The position numbers and the translations under genes were made by a program. This document shows, piece by piece, positions 36,141 to 45,470 of a stretch of 64,000 nucleotides of DNA. The stretch is from Sphingomonas changbaiensis NBRC 104936 (GTDB lineage: Bacteria; Pseudomonadota; Alphaproteobacteria; Sphingomonadales; Sphingomonadaceae). The number at the start of each line of letters is the position of its first letter. The first letter of the stretch is position 1. Below the pieces are notes generated by a model. The model made no database searches, had not been told where the DNA came from, and was given only the letters and a program-made list of their open reading frames with translations. The stretch lies in contig NZ_BBWU01000001.1 in assembly GCF_000974765.1 (NCBI RefSeq), positions 95,346-159,345 on the forward strand. Direction: 5' to 3'.

Positions 36141-36532
36141 TCGGGATTCAGAAGCTCCTTCGCGATCGTTCGGGGTCGCCCGCGGTCGAGTTCGCCTTCG
36201 CCGCGCCCGTGCTGCTGCTGTTCGTGATCGGCCTCGTCCAGGTCGGGCTGCTGTTCGGCGCGCGGGCCGGCATGGCGAGCGGCGTCAATGAAGGCGCGCG
36301 CTATGCAAACATTTATCCGACACCGACGGACGCGCAGATTGCCGCCCGGATCAGCCAGAAACGGTTCATGGTGCAGAGCGACTATCTGCAGACGCCGACC
36401 CTTGTCCACGGCACCGCGAACGGCGTGCCTTATATCGACATCACGATGAAATATTCGGCGCCGCTGAACTTCGTCTTCTTTTCGACGCCCCCGGTGACGA
36501 TGACCCAGACGCGGCGCGTCTATCTCTCGTGA
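36137..36532 (+). CDS. TadE/TadF-family pseudopilin-like protein
   Basis: 131 residues, ATGA overlap with the preceding gene. The motif SGSPAVEFAFAAPVLLLFVIGLVQVGLLF (about 12-40) is the TadE-type anchor with the conserved Glu. The remainder is a short periplasmic domain ending in a strand with aromatic residues. Third of three linked Tad minor pseudopilin genes, probably one transcript. The downstream tRNA gene begins 45 bases after the stop. Confidence 0.82.
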   Translation: MIGIQKLLRDRSGSPAVEFAFAAPVLLLFVIGLVQVGLLFGARAGMASGVNEGARYANIYPTPTDAQIAARISQKRFMVQSDYLQTPTLVHGTANGVPYIDITMKYSAPLNFVFFSTPPVTMTQTRRVYLS

Positions 36533-36577
36533 TCCGCTTGCGGACTGCGCGCCCTTGAGGCACAGCGCGGGGCCCAA

Positions 36578-36653
36578 GGGCGGTTAGCTCAGCTGGTAGA
36601 GCATCTCGTTTACACCGAGAGGGTCGGCGGTTCGAGCCCGTCACCGCCCACCA
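36578..36653 (+). tRNA. tRNA-Val (anticodon UAC)
   Basis: 76-nt cloverleaf. The acceptor GGGCGGT pairs with ACCGCCC; the D-arm is GCTC..GAGC; the anticodon stem TCTCG/CGAGA encloses loop TTTACAC with anticodon TAC (Val, GUA codons); the T-arm has TTCGAGC. The CCA end is encoded. A second valine tRNA lies at 49910-49984. Confidence 0.95.
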
Positions 36654-36659
36654 TTCCCG

Positions 36660-37223
36660 TCAGAGCGAACGAACCAGCCGCACCGCGCGCGCGATCCAGG
36701 GTGGGTCGGCATAGACTTGCTGGCGGGCACCCGCGCCCAACGGGAGCAGGTGGAGCTTCGCGTCCTCGCGGCCGAGCAGACGGCCGAACGCGAAGCGGCC
36801 GGCGGGGCGCGGGACGAGAACGTCGCGGTTGAGCGCGTTTGCGAACTGCTCCGGCGCCAGCCGCTCGCACCAGATCTCGTCGCCCGCGCGATAGTCGCCG
36901 ACGGACGCCTCGACCGTGATTGCGACCAGCTCCGGCGCCGGTTGCGGGGCGATGACCACCGCCTCGCGCCTGGGCGCGCGCGCGCCGTCCGGACCAAGCA
37001 CGGCCGCGACCGGCAGGTCGGGCCGCTCGGGCAGTTTCACCAGATCGGCGGCGGTGACGCCGAGCGCGTCGGCGATGCGGTTCAGCCAGCCGACCGACAC
37101 CGTGCGGGTGCCCGTCTCCAGCCGGCCGATCGTCTGCGCGGTGGTCGGCGGCTTGCAGCGCTTGCCGACCTCCTCAAGCGTCAATCCCTTGGCGCGGCGG
37201 ACTTCGCGAATGGCTGTGATCAT
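36660..37223 (-). CDS. XRE-family transcriptional regulator (CI/LexA-like C-terminal domain)
   Basis: 187 residues from the ATG at 37223 behind GAGGA. Residues about 1-60 are a helix-turn-helix (LTLEEVGKRCKPPTTAQTIGRLETGTRTVSVGWLNRIADALGV). The C-terminal part (GDYRAGDEIWCERLAP..DVLVPRPAGRFAFGRLLG) resembles the S24/LexA fold used by phage-type repressors, but I cannot see the Ser-Lys catalytic pair. It is divergent from the DUF6456 gene, and a perfect short palindrome lies between them, so it probably represses itself, its neighbour, or both. Confidence 0.75.
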   Translation of the reverse strand: MITAIREVRRAKGLTLEEVGKRCKPPTTAQTIGRLETGTRTVSVGWLNRIADALGVTAADLVKLPERPDLPVAAVLGPDGARAPRREAVVIAPQPAPELVAITVEASVGDYRAGDEIWCERLAPEQFANALNRDVLVPRPAGRFAFGRLLGREDAKLHLLPLGAGARQQVYADPPWIARAVRLVRSL

Positions 37224-37234
37224 TCTATCCTCGT

Positions 37235-37249
37235 GAACCAATGTGGTTC
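37235..37249. promoter_or_regulatory. Candidate operator of the XRE regulator
   Basis: Perfect palindrome GAACCA-ATG-TGGTTC, 15 bases, 12 bases upstream of the XRE start codon, between divergent genes. Size and position fit a dimeric HTH repressor site for autoregulation. Confidence 0.5.
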
Positions 37250-37315
37250 TTCTCTGTCCTACACCATCGCCGTTGTGGCAAGTGGAATTCGACTCGGGAT
37301 TGAGGAGACTGTTGC

Positions 37316-37762
37316 ATGGGACAAGCGCTGGCGGAGCGGCGGCTGAAGGGAGCGGGGAACCGCAGCGTCACGGTGAACCTGGCCGAATCATCGCTATCCT
37401 GGCTGGCCTCGCACGGCCGGATCAGCGAGCGCCAATTTGTCGCAGGGGACGCGCTGCGCAGCGACTGGGAGCGCGCCGGCCTGGGGCCGAGCACGACGAT
37501 GCGCTGGGACGTGGCGCCCCGTGCCGCAAGGGCCGGCGCCCGCGCGCCAGACCCGACGACATCGCAGATCGACGCCAGGCAGCGCTTTGACGCGGCGGTG
37601 GCGCACGTCGGCAGCGGACTGGCGGACGTGCTGTGGCGCGTCGTCTGCGCGAACGAGGGACTGGCAGAGGCGGAGCGGGCGCTCGGCTGGCCGGCGCGGT
37701 CGGGCAAATTGGTGCTCGGCCTCGCGCTCGACCGTTTGGCCGATTTCTACCGCATCCGCTGA
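37316..37762 (+). CDS. DUF6456 domain protein
   Basis: 148 residues. The C-terminal 70 residues (RQRFDAAVAHVGSGLADVLWRVVCANEGLAEAERALGWPARSGKLVLGLALDRLADFY) match DUF6456, a small helical domain with a helix-turn-helix-like end found in alphaproteobacterial proteins near regulators. The N-terminal part also looks DNA-binding (ESSLSWLASHGRISERQFVAGDALRSDWERAGL). GAGGAG precedes the start. Probably a transcription or replication regulator; its targets are unknown. Confidence 0.7.
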   Translation: MGQALAERRLKGAGNRSVTVNLAESSLSWLASHGRISERQFVAGDALRSDWERAGLGPSTTMRWDVAPRAARAGARAPDPTTSQIDARQRFDAAVAHVGSGLADVLWRVVCANEGLAEAERALGWPARSGKLVLGLALDRLADFYRIR

Positions 37763-37798
37763 ACGCGCCGGGCGTTGAACCCCACGAGGAGAACAGAC

Positions 37799-38032
37799 AT
37801 GGCCGAGAATCCCCGCACCGAGTCCGCCCGCGCCCATGACGACCGCGACCTGATCGAAGGCGGCGAGCCGATGCCCTCGCAAAGCGGCACATCGGGCGCG
37901 GGGCCGGCCGAGAATATCGGCACCCGCGACGAACTGAAGCAGGCGACGGGCGACGAGCCCACCAACACGCGCGTCCGCAAGAGCGACAAGGCGGAGACGC
38001 GCGTGCCGACGCGGGCGGATATGGACGGCTAG
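37799..38032 (+). CDS. Small hydrophilic protein of unknown function
   Basis: 77 residues from the ATG at 37799, preceded by GAGGAGAA. No hydrophobic or Cys residues; rich in Asp, Glu, Arg, Thr and Gly (RAHDDRDLIEGGEPMPSQSG), likely disordered. It recalls the protein at 27285-27629 in composition. It lies 36 bases after DUF6456 and may be co-transcribed. Function unknown. Confidence 0.6.
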   Translation: MAENPRTESARAHDDRDLIEGGEPMPSQSGTSGAGPAENIGTRDELKQATGDEPTNTRVRKSDKAETRVPTRADMDG

Positions 38033-38045
38033 TTGAGGCGCGGCA

Positions 38046-39605
<1,560 letters not shown>

Positions 39606-39677
39606 TCGCTTATCCCCTCTCGCTGTTCCCGGCGGGGGCTAGCAGAGCTTCGGCCGCCCTGCCAAAGGCAATCCGCA

Positions 39678-40808
39678 ATGGCCGACCGCTTCGCCTTTTC
39701 GATTCACGCCACCGACGGTGCTGCCCGCACCGGCACCATCCATATGCTGCGGGGCGAGATCCGCACGCCTGCGTTCATGCCGGTCGGCACCGCGGCGACG
39801 GTGAAGGCGATGAAGCCCGCGGACGTGCGCGCGGCCGGCGCCGACATCATCCTCGGCAACACCTATCACCTGATGCTCCGCCCCGGCGCCGAACGGGTCG
39901 CGCGGCTGGGCGGGCTGCACGGCTTCATGGGCTGGGAGCGGCCGATCCTGACCGACAGCGGCGGCTATCAGGTGATGAGCCTCGCCGAGCTCACCAAGCG
40001 GTCCGAGGAAGGTGTCGCGTTCAAGTCGCACCTGGACGGCGCCCGCCACCTGATCACGCCGGAGCGCTCGACCGAAATCCAGCGGCTGCTCGGCTCGGAT
40101 ATCGTCATGGCCTTTGACGAATTGGTCCCGACCACCTCGCCGCGCGACGTGCAGGCGGCGGCGATGGAGCGCTCGATGCGCTGGGCCAGGCGCTCGCGCG
40201 ACGCCTTTCTGGGCGGCGGCGATCATGCTGCCCGCGCGGCGCAATTCGGCATCCAGCAGGGCGCGCTCGACCGCGATCTGCGGCAGGTTTCCGCCGAGCG
40301 GCTGATCGAGATCGGATTCGACGGCTATGCGGTCGGCGGCCTCGCGGTGGGGGAGGGGCAGGACGCGATGTTCGGCGTGCTCGATTATGCGCCCGGCCAG
40401 CTTCCGGTCGACCGGCCGCGCTATCTGATGGGCGTCGGCAAACCCGACGACATCGTCGGTGCGGTTGAGCGCGGCATCGACATGTTCGATTGCGTGCTGC
40501 CGACGCGCAGCGGGCGGACCGGCCAGGCCTTCACCTGGGACGGGCCGATCAACATCCGCAACGCCCGTTTCGGCGAGGATCAGGATCCGCTCGATCCGGA
40601 ATGCGGCTGTTCCGTGTGCGCGACGTGGAGCCGCGCCTATCTCCACCACCTCGTCCGCGCCGGCGAAATCCTGGGCGCGATGCTGATGACGGAGCATAAT
40701 CTGAGCTTCTATCAGCAGCTGATGGAACGGCTCCGGCAGGCGATCGGCGCCGGGCAGCTTGCCCCCTTCGCCGCGACGTTCCGCGACCGCTATCACAGGG
40801 CCGGCTGA
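39678..40808 (+). CDS. tgt: Queuine/preQ1 tRNA-ribosyltransferase
   Basis: 376 residues. TIM-barrel Tgt signatures are all present: [29 protein letters not shown] (catalytic Asp about 92), [48 protein letters not shown] (second catalytic Asp about 268), and the zinc site CGCSVC..H near residue 308. It exchanges guanine 34 for preQ1 in GUN tRNAs. The start ATG lies at 39678. queC at 6278 makes a precursor of the same pathway. Confidence 0.95.
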   Translation: MADRFAFSIHATDGAARTGTIHMLRGEIRTPAFMPVGTAATVKAMKPADVRAAGADIILGNTYHLMLRPGAERVARLGGLHGFMGWERPILTDSGGYQVMSLAELTKRSEEGVAFKSHLDGARHLITPERSTEIQRLLGSDIVMAFDELVPTTSPRDVQAAAMERSMRWARRSRDAFLGGGDHAARAAQFGIQQGALDRDLRQVSAERLIEIGFDGYAVGGLAVGEGQDAMFGVLDYAPGQLPVDRPRYLMGVGKPDDIVGAVERGIDMFDCVLPTRSGRTGQAFTWDGPINIRNARFGEDQDPLDPECGCSVCATWSRAYLHHLVRAGEILGAMLMTEHNLSFYQQLMERLRQAIGAGQLAPFAATFRDRYHRAG

Positions 40809-40872
40809 CGCAAACCATTTCGCAAGCTTCGCCACGCTAGAGAGCGCGAAAGCATCGAAGGTCGAGGTCAAA

Positions 40873-41454
40873 TTGTCCGCAGCGGCATTGGAAGAGATTC
40901 GGCGCCACGCGCGCACCAACACGATGCTGGCGGCGACGATCCAGTTCGGCAGCCATAGCGCGGACGTGTTCGTGCGGAACCTGTCCAAGGCAGGGGCCCT
41001 GGTCGAGGGGCGCAATCTTCCCGAACAGGGCGAAAGCGTGGAGCTGCACCGCAGCGACCATCGCATTCCAGCCACGGTCATGTGGCGCGCCGAGGGGCGC
41101 TGCGGCCTGTCGTTCGCGCATCTGGTGAAGGTCGACGATCTGATCCGGCGCAAGGGTGGTCCCGCGCACCAATCGCGGATCGACCAGATCCAGCGCGCAC
41201 TGCGCGAGAACCGGCCGGTGCCGATCTTTTCGGAAACCGAGCAGCTGGTCGGCGCGGCGGCGGTCGGCAAACGGCTGACCGACGAGCTCGGCTATGCGCT
41301 CCGCCTCGCCGAGAGCGTCAACGAAACGCTGGCGGACGATGCCTATATTCTCAGCCGCTATGGCGTTTCATTGCAGCAGCTCGACGAGGTCGAGCAGTTG
41401 CTGCGCAAGCTCGTCGGAAATTTGTCGGCGCCGGACGCACCCGGCCGCTGCTGA
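40873..41454 (+). CDS. PilZ-domain protein
   Basis: 193 residues from a TTG at 40873 behind GAGGTCAAA; the frame is open further upstream (to 40759, inside tgt), and no ATG is well placed. Residues about 15-80 form a PilZ domain (RTNTMLAATIQFG; NLSKAGALVEGRNLPEQGESVEL; HRIPATVMWRAEGRCGLSF), in which NLSKAGA matches the (D/N)xSxxG motif. The C-terminal half is helical and unique. Probable c-di-GMP effector, although the usual Arg-x3-Arg upstream of the domain is degenerate. It begins 64 bases after tgt. Confidence 0.68.
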   Translation: MSAAALEEIRRHARTNTMLAATIQFGSHSADVFVRNLSKAGALVEGRNLPEQGESVELHRSDHRIPATVMWRAEGRCGLSFAHLVKVDDLIRRKGGPAHQSRIDQIQRALRENRPVPIFSETEQLVGAAAVGKRLTDELGYALRLAESVNETLADDAYILSRYGVSLQQLDEVEQLLRKLVGNLSAPDAPGRC

Positions 41455-41549
41455 TCGCGTGCCGGTCGTCACAGCCGGCACTCCCGTCGCACGATAGCTG
41501 CCCTCGCGAGCGCGGCAGGCCAGGGGCCGCCGCGAGTGAGGAGACACCG

Positions 41550-42455
41550 ATGCTTCAGCGCACCAGTTGGCCGTGCAAGCTCCGCGAGCTGCACAACCAC
41601 CACATGGATTCGACCGTGTGGAACGATTTCCGTTTTCGTGACGACGATATCGTGATCGGCACCTATGCCAAGTCAGGCACGACCTGGACGCAGCAGATCG
41701 TATCGCAGCTGATCTTCGGCGGGGCGGAAGGGATCGATGTGCCCGCGCTGTCCCCCTGGGTCGACATGCGGATCATGCCGCGCGCGGAAATGCTCGCCGC
41801 ACTTGAGGCGCAGCCGCACCGGCGCTTCATGAAGACCCATCTGCCCGTAGATGCCCTCGTCTTCAGCCGGCAGGCCAAATACGTCTACATCGTCCGCGAT
41901 GGCCGCGACGTGGCGTGGAGCCTTCACAACCACCTGTTCTACGGCACCGACGAATTCTACCGGCTGATCAACGACACGCCAGGCCGGGTCGGGCCGGCGC
42001 TCGATCGGCCGCCTGCGGATATCCGCCGCTTCTTTCTCGAATGGCTTGAGCAGGACGGGTATCCGCTCTGGTCGTTCTGGGAGAATATCCGGACGTGGTG
42101 GGACATTCGTCATTTGCCGAATGTGATGCTGCTGCACTTCGCCGACCTGAAGGCCGATCCCCAGGGTAAGATCCGGGAACTGGCGGCCTTCCTCGATATC
42201 GCGGTGGCCGACGATGCCTGGCCGCGCATCCTGGAGCATTGCAGCTTCGACTATATGAAGCGGAACGCGGACAAGGCGGCGCCGCTGGGCGGCTTGCTGT
42301 GGGAAGGCGGCACGGGCCGCTTCATCAACAAGGGCACCAACGGCCGCTGGCGCGACATGCTGACGGAGCAAGACAATTGCCGCTACCGCCAGCTCGCCAT
42401 CGAACAGCTCGGGCCGGACTGCGCCAGGTGGCTGGAAAGCGGCGGCTGCGCCTGA
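41550..42455 (+). CDS. Sulfotransferase-family protein
   Basis: 301 residues from the ATG at 41550, with GAGGAG upstream. PAPS-binding loops are visible: the 5'-phosphosulfate loop YAKSGTTWTQQ (about 36-46) and the 3'-phosphate motif YIVRDGRDVAWSL (about 110-122), plus the C-terminal GKGTNGRWRD-type loop (NKGTNGRWRD). The catalytic His is probably in FMKTHLP. It transfers sulfonate from PAPS to a hydroxyl or amine of unknown acceptor. Eukaryote-like single-domain cytosolic sulfotransferases of this sort are widespread in sphingomonads. Confidence 0.85.
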   Translation: MLQRTSWPCKLRELHNHHMDSTVWNDFRFRDDDIVIGTYAKSGTTWTQQIVSQLIFGGAEGIDVPALSPWVDMRIMPRAEMLAALEAQPHRRFMKTHLPVDALVFSRQAKYVYIVRDGRDVAWSLHNHLFYGTDEFYRLINDTPGRVGPALDRPPADIRRFFLEWLEQDGYPLWSFWENIRTWWDIRHLPNVMLLHFADLKADPQGKIRELAAFLDIAVADDAWPRILEHCSFDYMKRNADKAAPLGGLLWEGGTGRFINKGTNGRWRDMLTEQDNCRYRQLAIEQLGPDCARWLESGGCA

Positions 42456-42458
42456 GCG

Positions 42459-43025
42459 TCAGGCCGCCCGACGCTCCTCCGTCAGCTCCGCAACCGACAT
42501 CAGCCGGCAGAATTCATAGCGGAGCGTCGCGACGTGCGCTGCCTGAATGTCCTCCGCACGGATCGTTCCGCCCTGGCCGTCGGGCAGGTCGAAACAGTCG
42601 CACGCATCCGGCACCAGGATCATGTCCCATCCCATGTTCGCGCCGGTGCGAATGGTGGTCGACACGCACATGTCGGTCACCATTCCGAACGCGACGACGT
42701 GCTTCGCGCCCAGCCGGCGCAGCCGGACGTCCAGATCGGTCCCGATAAAGGCCGAATTGACGCTCTTGGTGACCAGCGGTTCGCCGGGAAGAGGCTCGAA
42801 GCCGGGCCGGTGCCGATTGCCCGGCGTTCCCGGAGCAAAGACCGATCCCGGCTCAACGGAATCGTGGCGGACATGGACGATCGGCCGCCCGGCTGCGCGC
42901 CATGCGGCGAGCAGCGCAAGCCCGTTCGCGTCGACCGCCCGGTTCCACCGCCGCGGCGTTCCGGGTGCGTCGAAACCTTGCTGCATGTCGATGGGCAGCA
43001 GCACGGCGTGGGCGAAGTCGATCAT
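42459..43025 (-). CDS. Isochorismatase-family cysteine hydrolase
   Basis: 188 residues from the ATG at 43025 next to AGGAA. The cysteine-hydrolase triad is visible: Asp13 (LLPIDMQQGF), Lys87 (LVTKSVNSAF) and Cys120 (MVTDMCVSTT), with the cis-peptide region between them. Members hydrolyse amides such as nicotinamide, ureidoacrylate or isochorismate; the substrate here is unclear. It faces an Lrp/AsnC regulator with a 108-base spacer, a likely regulator-target pair. Confidence 0.83.
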   Translation of the reverse strand: MIDFAHAVLLPIDMQQGFDAPGTPRRWNRAVDANGLALLAAWRAAGRPIVHVRHDSVEPGSVFAPGTPGNRHRPGFEPLPGEPLVTKSVNSAFIGTDLDVRLRRLGAKHVVAFGMVTDMCVSTTIRTGANMGWDMILVPDACDCFDLPDGQGGTIRAEDIQAAHVATLRYEFCRLMSVAELTEERRAA

Positions 43026-43133
43026 TTCCTGCCTTTCCTGTCGGTTCGCCGGTCGTATCGCCGTTTCCTTGGCCGGTTGCACCCGGCATGATGCCGGAAA
43101 GGCCGGCAGATCGCCGGCCGAGCGGGGATTCCG

Positions 43134-43556
43134 ATGGACGAAAAAGACAGGCTTTTGTTGACGCTGCTGCGCCGCAACGCGCGCAGCTCGATCGTTGCGC
43201 TCGCCCGCGATCTCGGGCTGTCGCGCAGTGCGACGCAGGATCGGCTGGCAAGGCTCGTGTCGTCCGGAGCGATCGCCGGCTTCACGACCGTGGAGGGCAG
43301 TGATGCCGGCGGCCGCCAATGCGCTTATCTGATGCTGACGCTGGCGCCTGGCCGCCGGTGCGCGGAAGTGGTGCCGAAGCTCAGGAAAATCCCGTTCGTC
43401 AGCCTGATCCACTCGCTGACCGGGCCGATCGACCTGCTGCTCCGCGTCGATGGCGACGGCATTGCCGATGTGGAGCAGGCGCGCGCAGCGGCCGCGGCCG
43501 TGTCCGGCATCGCGAGCGTCGCGACGTCGATCTTACTGGATCGCCATCTCGGCTGA
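43134..43556 (+). CDS. Lrp/AsnC-family transcriptional regulator
   Basis: 140 residues. N-terminal HTH (DRLLLTLLRRNARSSIVALARDLGLSRSATQDRLARLVSSGAIAGFT, about 5-51), then the RAM/AsnC ligand-binding domain (YLMLTLAPG; FVSLIHSLTGPIDLLLRVDGDGIADVEQ). Regulators of this family respond to amino acids or related small molecules. The divergent isochorismatase-like gene is its most likely target. Length is slightly short but complete. Confidence 0.85.
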   Translation: MDEKDRLLLTLLRRNARSSIVALARDLGLSRSATQDRLARLVSSGAIAGFTTVEGSDAGGRQCAYLMLTLAPGRRCAEVVPKLRKIPFVSLIHSLTGPIDLLLRVDGDGIADVEQARAAAAAVSGIASVATSILLDRHLG

Positions 43557-43558
43557 AA

Positions 43559-44920
43559 TCAGGCGGGAAAGCCGACGTCCAGGAATGCAGGGATCGGGCC
43601 GTTCCACCCCTCGTCCGGCGCTTCGGCAGGCGCGGGGGCAGGGCGCGGGTGCCGGTCGCGGCGGGGGCGTTCGGCGCGATCCTCGCGGGGCGACTCTGCC
43701 GCCTCATCGCGTCGCGGGCGCTCGGCGCGCTGCCGGCGCGCCGGCCGTTCCTTGGCTTCGGCGCGCTCGGCCTCTTCGGCCTCGACCACTTTCGGCGCGT
43801 CGGGCTTGCGCATCGCGACGCGCTCGATCTTCTGGCCGGTCAGCTTCTCGATATTGGCGACGGCCTCGGCATCTTCGCTCGTCGCGAGCGTGAAGGCCTT
43901 GCCGGTCGCCCCCGCGCGCCCGGTGCGGCCGATCCGGTGGACATAATCGTCGGGATGCCAGGGCACGTCATAATTGAAGACGTGGCTGACGCCCTTGATG
44001 TCGAGGCCGCGCGCCGCGACGTCGGACGCCACGAGGATGTTGATCTCGCCCGTTTTGAACCGGTCGAGCTCGCGTAGCCGCTCCGGCTGTTCCATGTCGC
44101 CATGGATCTGCCCGACCGCGAAGCCGGCGCGCTTCAGGCTTGTGGCGAGATCGCGCACCGTCGTCTTGCGATTGGCGAAGATGATCGCCGTCGCGACGTC
44201 GTCGGCCGACAGCAGCTTGCGCAACGTGTCGCGCTTGTCCCGCGACGAAGTTTCGACCAGCCGCTGTTCGATCAGCAAGTTGGCGCTCGCCGGGCGCGCG
44301 ACTTCGACCGATTTGGGCTCGGTCAGGAATTTGTCGGCCAACTTCTTGATCGGCGCCGGCATCGTCGCGGAGAACAGCAGGGTCTGCCGCTTCTTCGGCA
44401 GCTTGGTGCAGATTTCCTCGATGTCGGGAACGAACCCCATGTCGAGCATGCGATCGGCTTCGTCGATCACCAGCAGCTCGCAGCCGGTCAGCAAGATGTT
44501 GCCGCGCCCGAACAGGTCCATCAGGCGGCCGGGCGTCGCGATCAGCACGTCGACGCCCTTTTCGAGCGCCTTCACCTGATCCCCCATTGACACGCCGCCG
44601 ATCAGCAGCGCCATCGAGAGCTTGTGGTAACGCCCGTACTTGTCGAAATTCTCGGCGACCTGCGCCGCCAGCTCGCGGGTCGGCTCCAGGATCAGCGAGC
44701 GCGGCATGCGCGCCCGGCTGCGGCCATGGGCAAGGATATCGATCATCGGCAGCACGAAGCTGGCCGTTTTGCCGGTGCCGGTCTGGGCGATGCCGATCAG
44801 GTCGCGTCCCATCAGCACCGACGGAATCGCCTGGCGCTGGATCGGCGTCGGCTCCGTATAGCCGGAATCGTTGACGGCTTTCAGAAGCTCGTCGGAAAGG
44901 CCGAGATCGGCAAAGCTCAT
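43559..44920 (-). CDS. DEAD-box RNA helicase (RhlE-like)
   Basis: 453 residues from the ATG at 44920 (MSFADLGL). All helicase motifs occur in order: Q motif (PTPIQRQAIP), I (AQTGTGKT), Ia (PTRELAAQV), Ib (TPGRLMD), II (DEAD), III (SAT), IV to VI (IIFANRKTTV, ARGLDIKGVSHVFNYD, HRIGRTGRAG). The C-terminal 90 residues are Arg/Glu/Pro-rich and disordered, an RNA-binding tail. Likely acts in ribosome assembly or RNA turnover. Its stop is 2 bases from that of the convergent Lrp gene. Confidence 0.93.
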   Translation of the reverse strand: MSFADLGLSDELLKAVNDSGYTEPTPIQRQAIPSVLMGRDLIGIAQTGTGKTASFVLPMIDILAHGRSRARMPRSLILEPTRELAAQVAENFDKYGRYHKLSMALLIGGVSMGDQVKALEKGVDVLIATPGRLMDLFGRGNILLTGCELLVIDEADRMLDMGFVPDIEEICTKLPKKRQTLLFSATMPAPIKKLADKFLTEPKSVEVARPASANLLIEQRLVETSSRDKRDTLRKLLSADDVATAIIFANRKTTVRDLATSLKRAGFAVGQIHGDMEQPERLRELDRFKTGEINILVASDVAARGLDIKGVSHVFNYDVPWHPDDYVHRIGRTGRAGATGKAFTLATSEDAEAVANIEKLTGQKIERVAMRKPDAPKVVEAEEAERAEAKERPARRQRAERPRRDEAAESPREDRAERPRRDRHPRPAPAPAEAPDEGWNGPIPAFLDVGFPA

Positions 44921-45008
44921 CGAAATCCTGAAGAAAAGGGGCGGCGACAAGCCGCTGCGCCCAGTGGGCGCGCTTGCTGGAAGCGCCGCCCAAAGTCAAG
45001 GACGGGGG

Positions 45009-45410
45009 CTATTTCTTGCTGAGCGGCACCAGCTTTCGAAATCGCTCGATCTCGCACGAACCGCCGGAGCGAACGCGGATCGAATCGCGTTCGGCGCAGA
45101 CCTGCCCATCGAGTCCTTGGCGGATGTAGAAGCCGGAATAATAATCGAGCGGGGGGCAGTCGCCCGCAAGCTTCGCCCGCACCCTGTTGCCGCCCCTCAA
45201 AAGCAGATCGACGCCATAATTCGAGATCTGCGCGCCGGCGAGTTCGCCGGCGGAGATGCATTTCGGGCCATTCTTCTCCCGGTACAGGACCGGGTCCGCG
45301 GGTCGGCGCACGTGCGACGGCACGCGGATGATCAGCTGCTGCCGGATCGTGAGTTGCGCAAGCATGACCGGGCCGCCGCCGCTGCCGGCCAGCAGCAGCG
45401 CGACAATCAT
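45009..45410 (-). CDS. Small secreted protein of unknown function
   Basis: 133 residues from the ATG at 45410; an in-frame GTG seven codons upstream (45431) would extend the hydrophobic leader to a better signal peptide. The protein has about four cysteines (CISAGE, GDCPP, VCAERD, GSCEIER) that could form disulfides, and a Tyr/Arg-rich middle. No domain recognised. The frame stays open far upstream only as a shadow of the FAD oxidase on the other strand. Confidence 0.5.
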   Translation of the reverse strand: MIVALLLAGSGGGPVMLAQLTIRQQLIIRVPSHVRRPADPVLYREKNGPKCISAGELAGAQISNYGVDLLLRGGNRVRAKLAGDCPPLDYYSGFYIRQGLDGQVCAERDSIRVRSGGSCEIERFRKLVPLSKK

Positions 45411-45470
45411 TCCGACTGTCACCGCGAGCACCCCATCGTCCGCGAATGGCTGTCGAACATTGAACGCGCC

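Noticed and set aside
36578..36653. tRNA-Val as an integration site for a genomic island
   Set aside because: No integrase gene and no downstream copy of the tRNA 3' end were seen.
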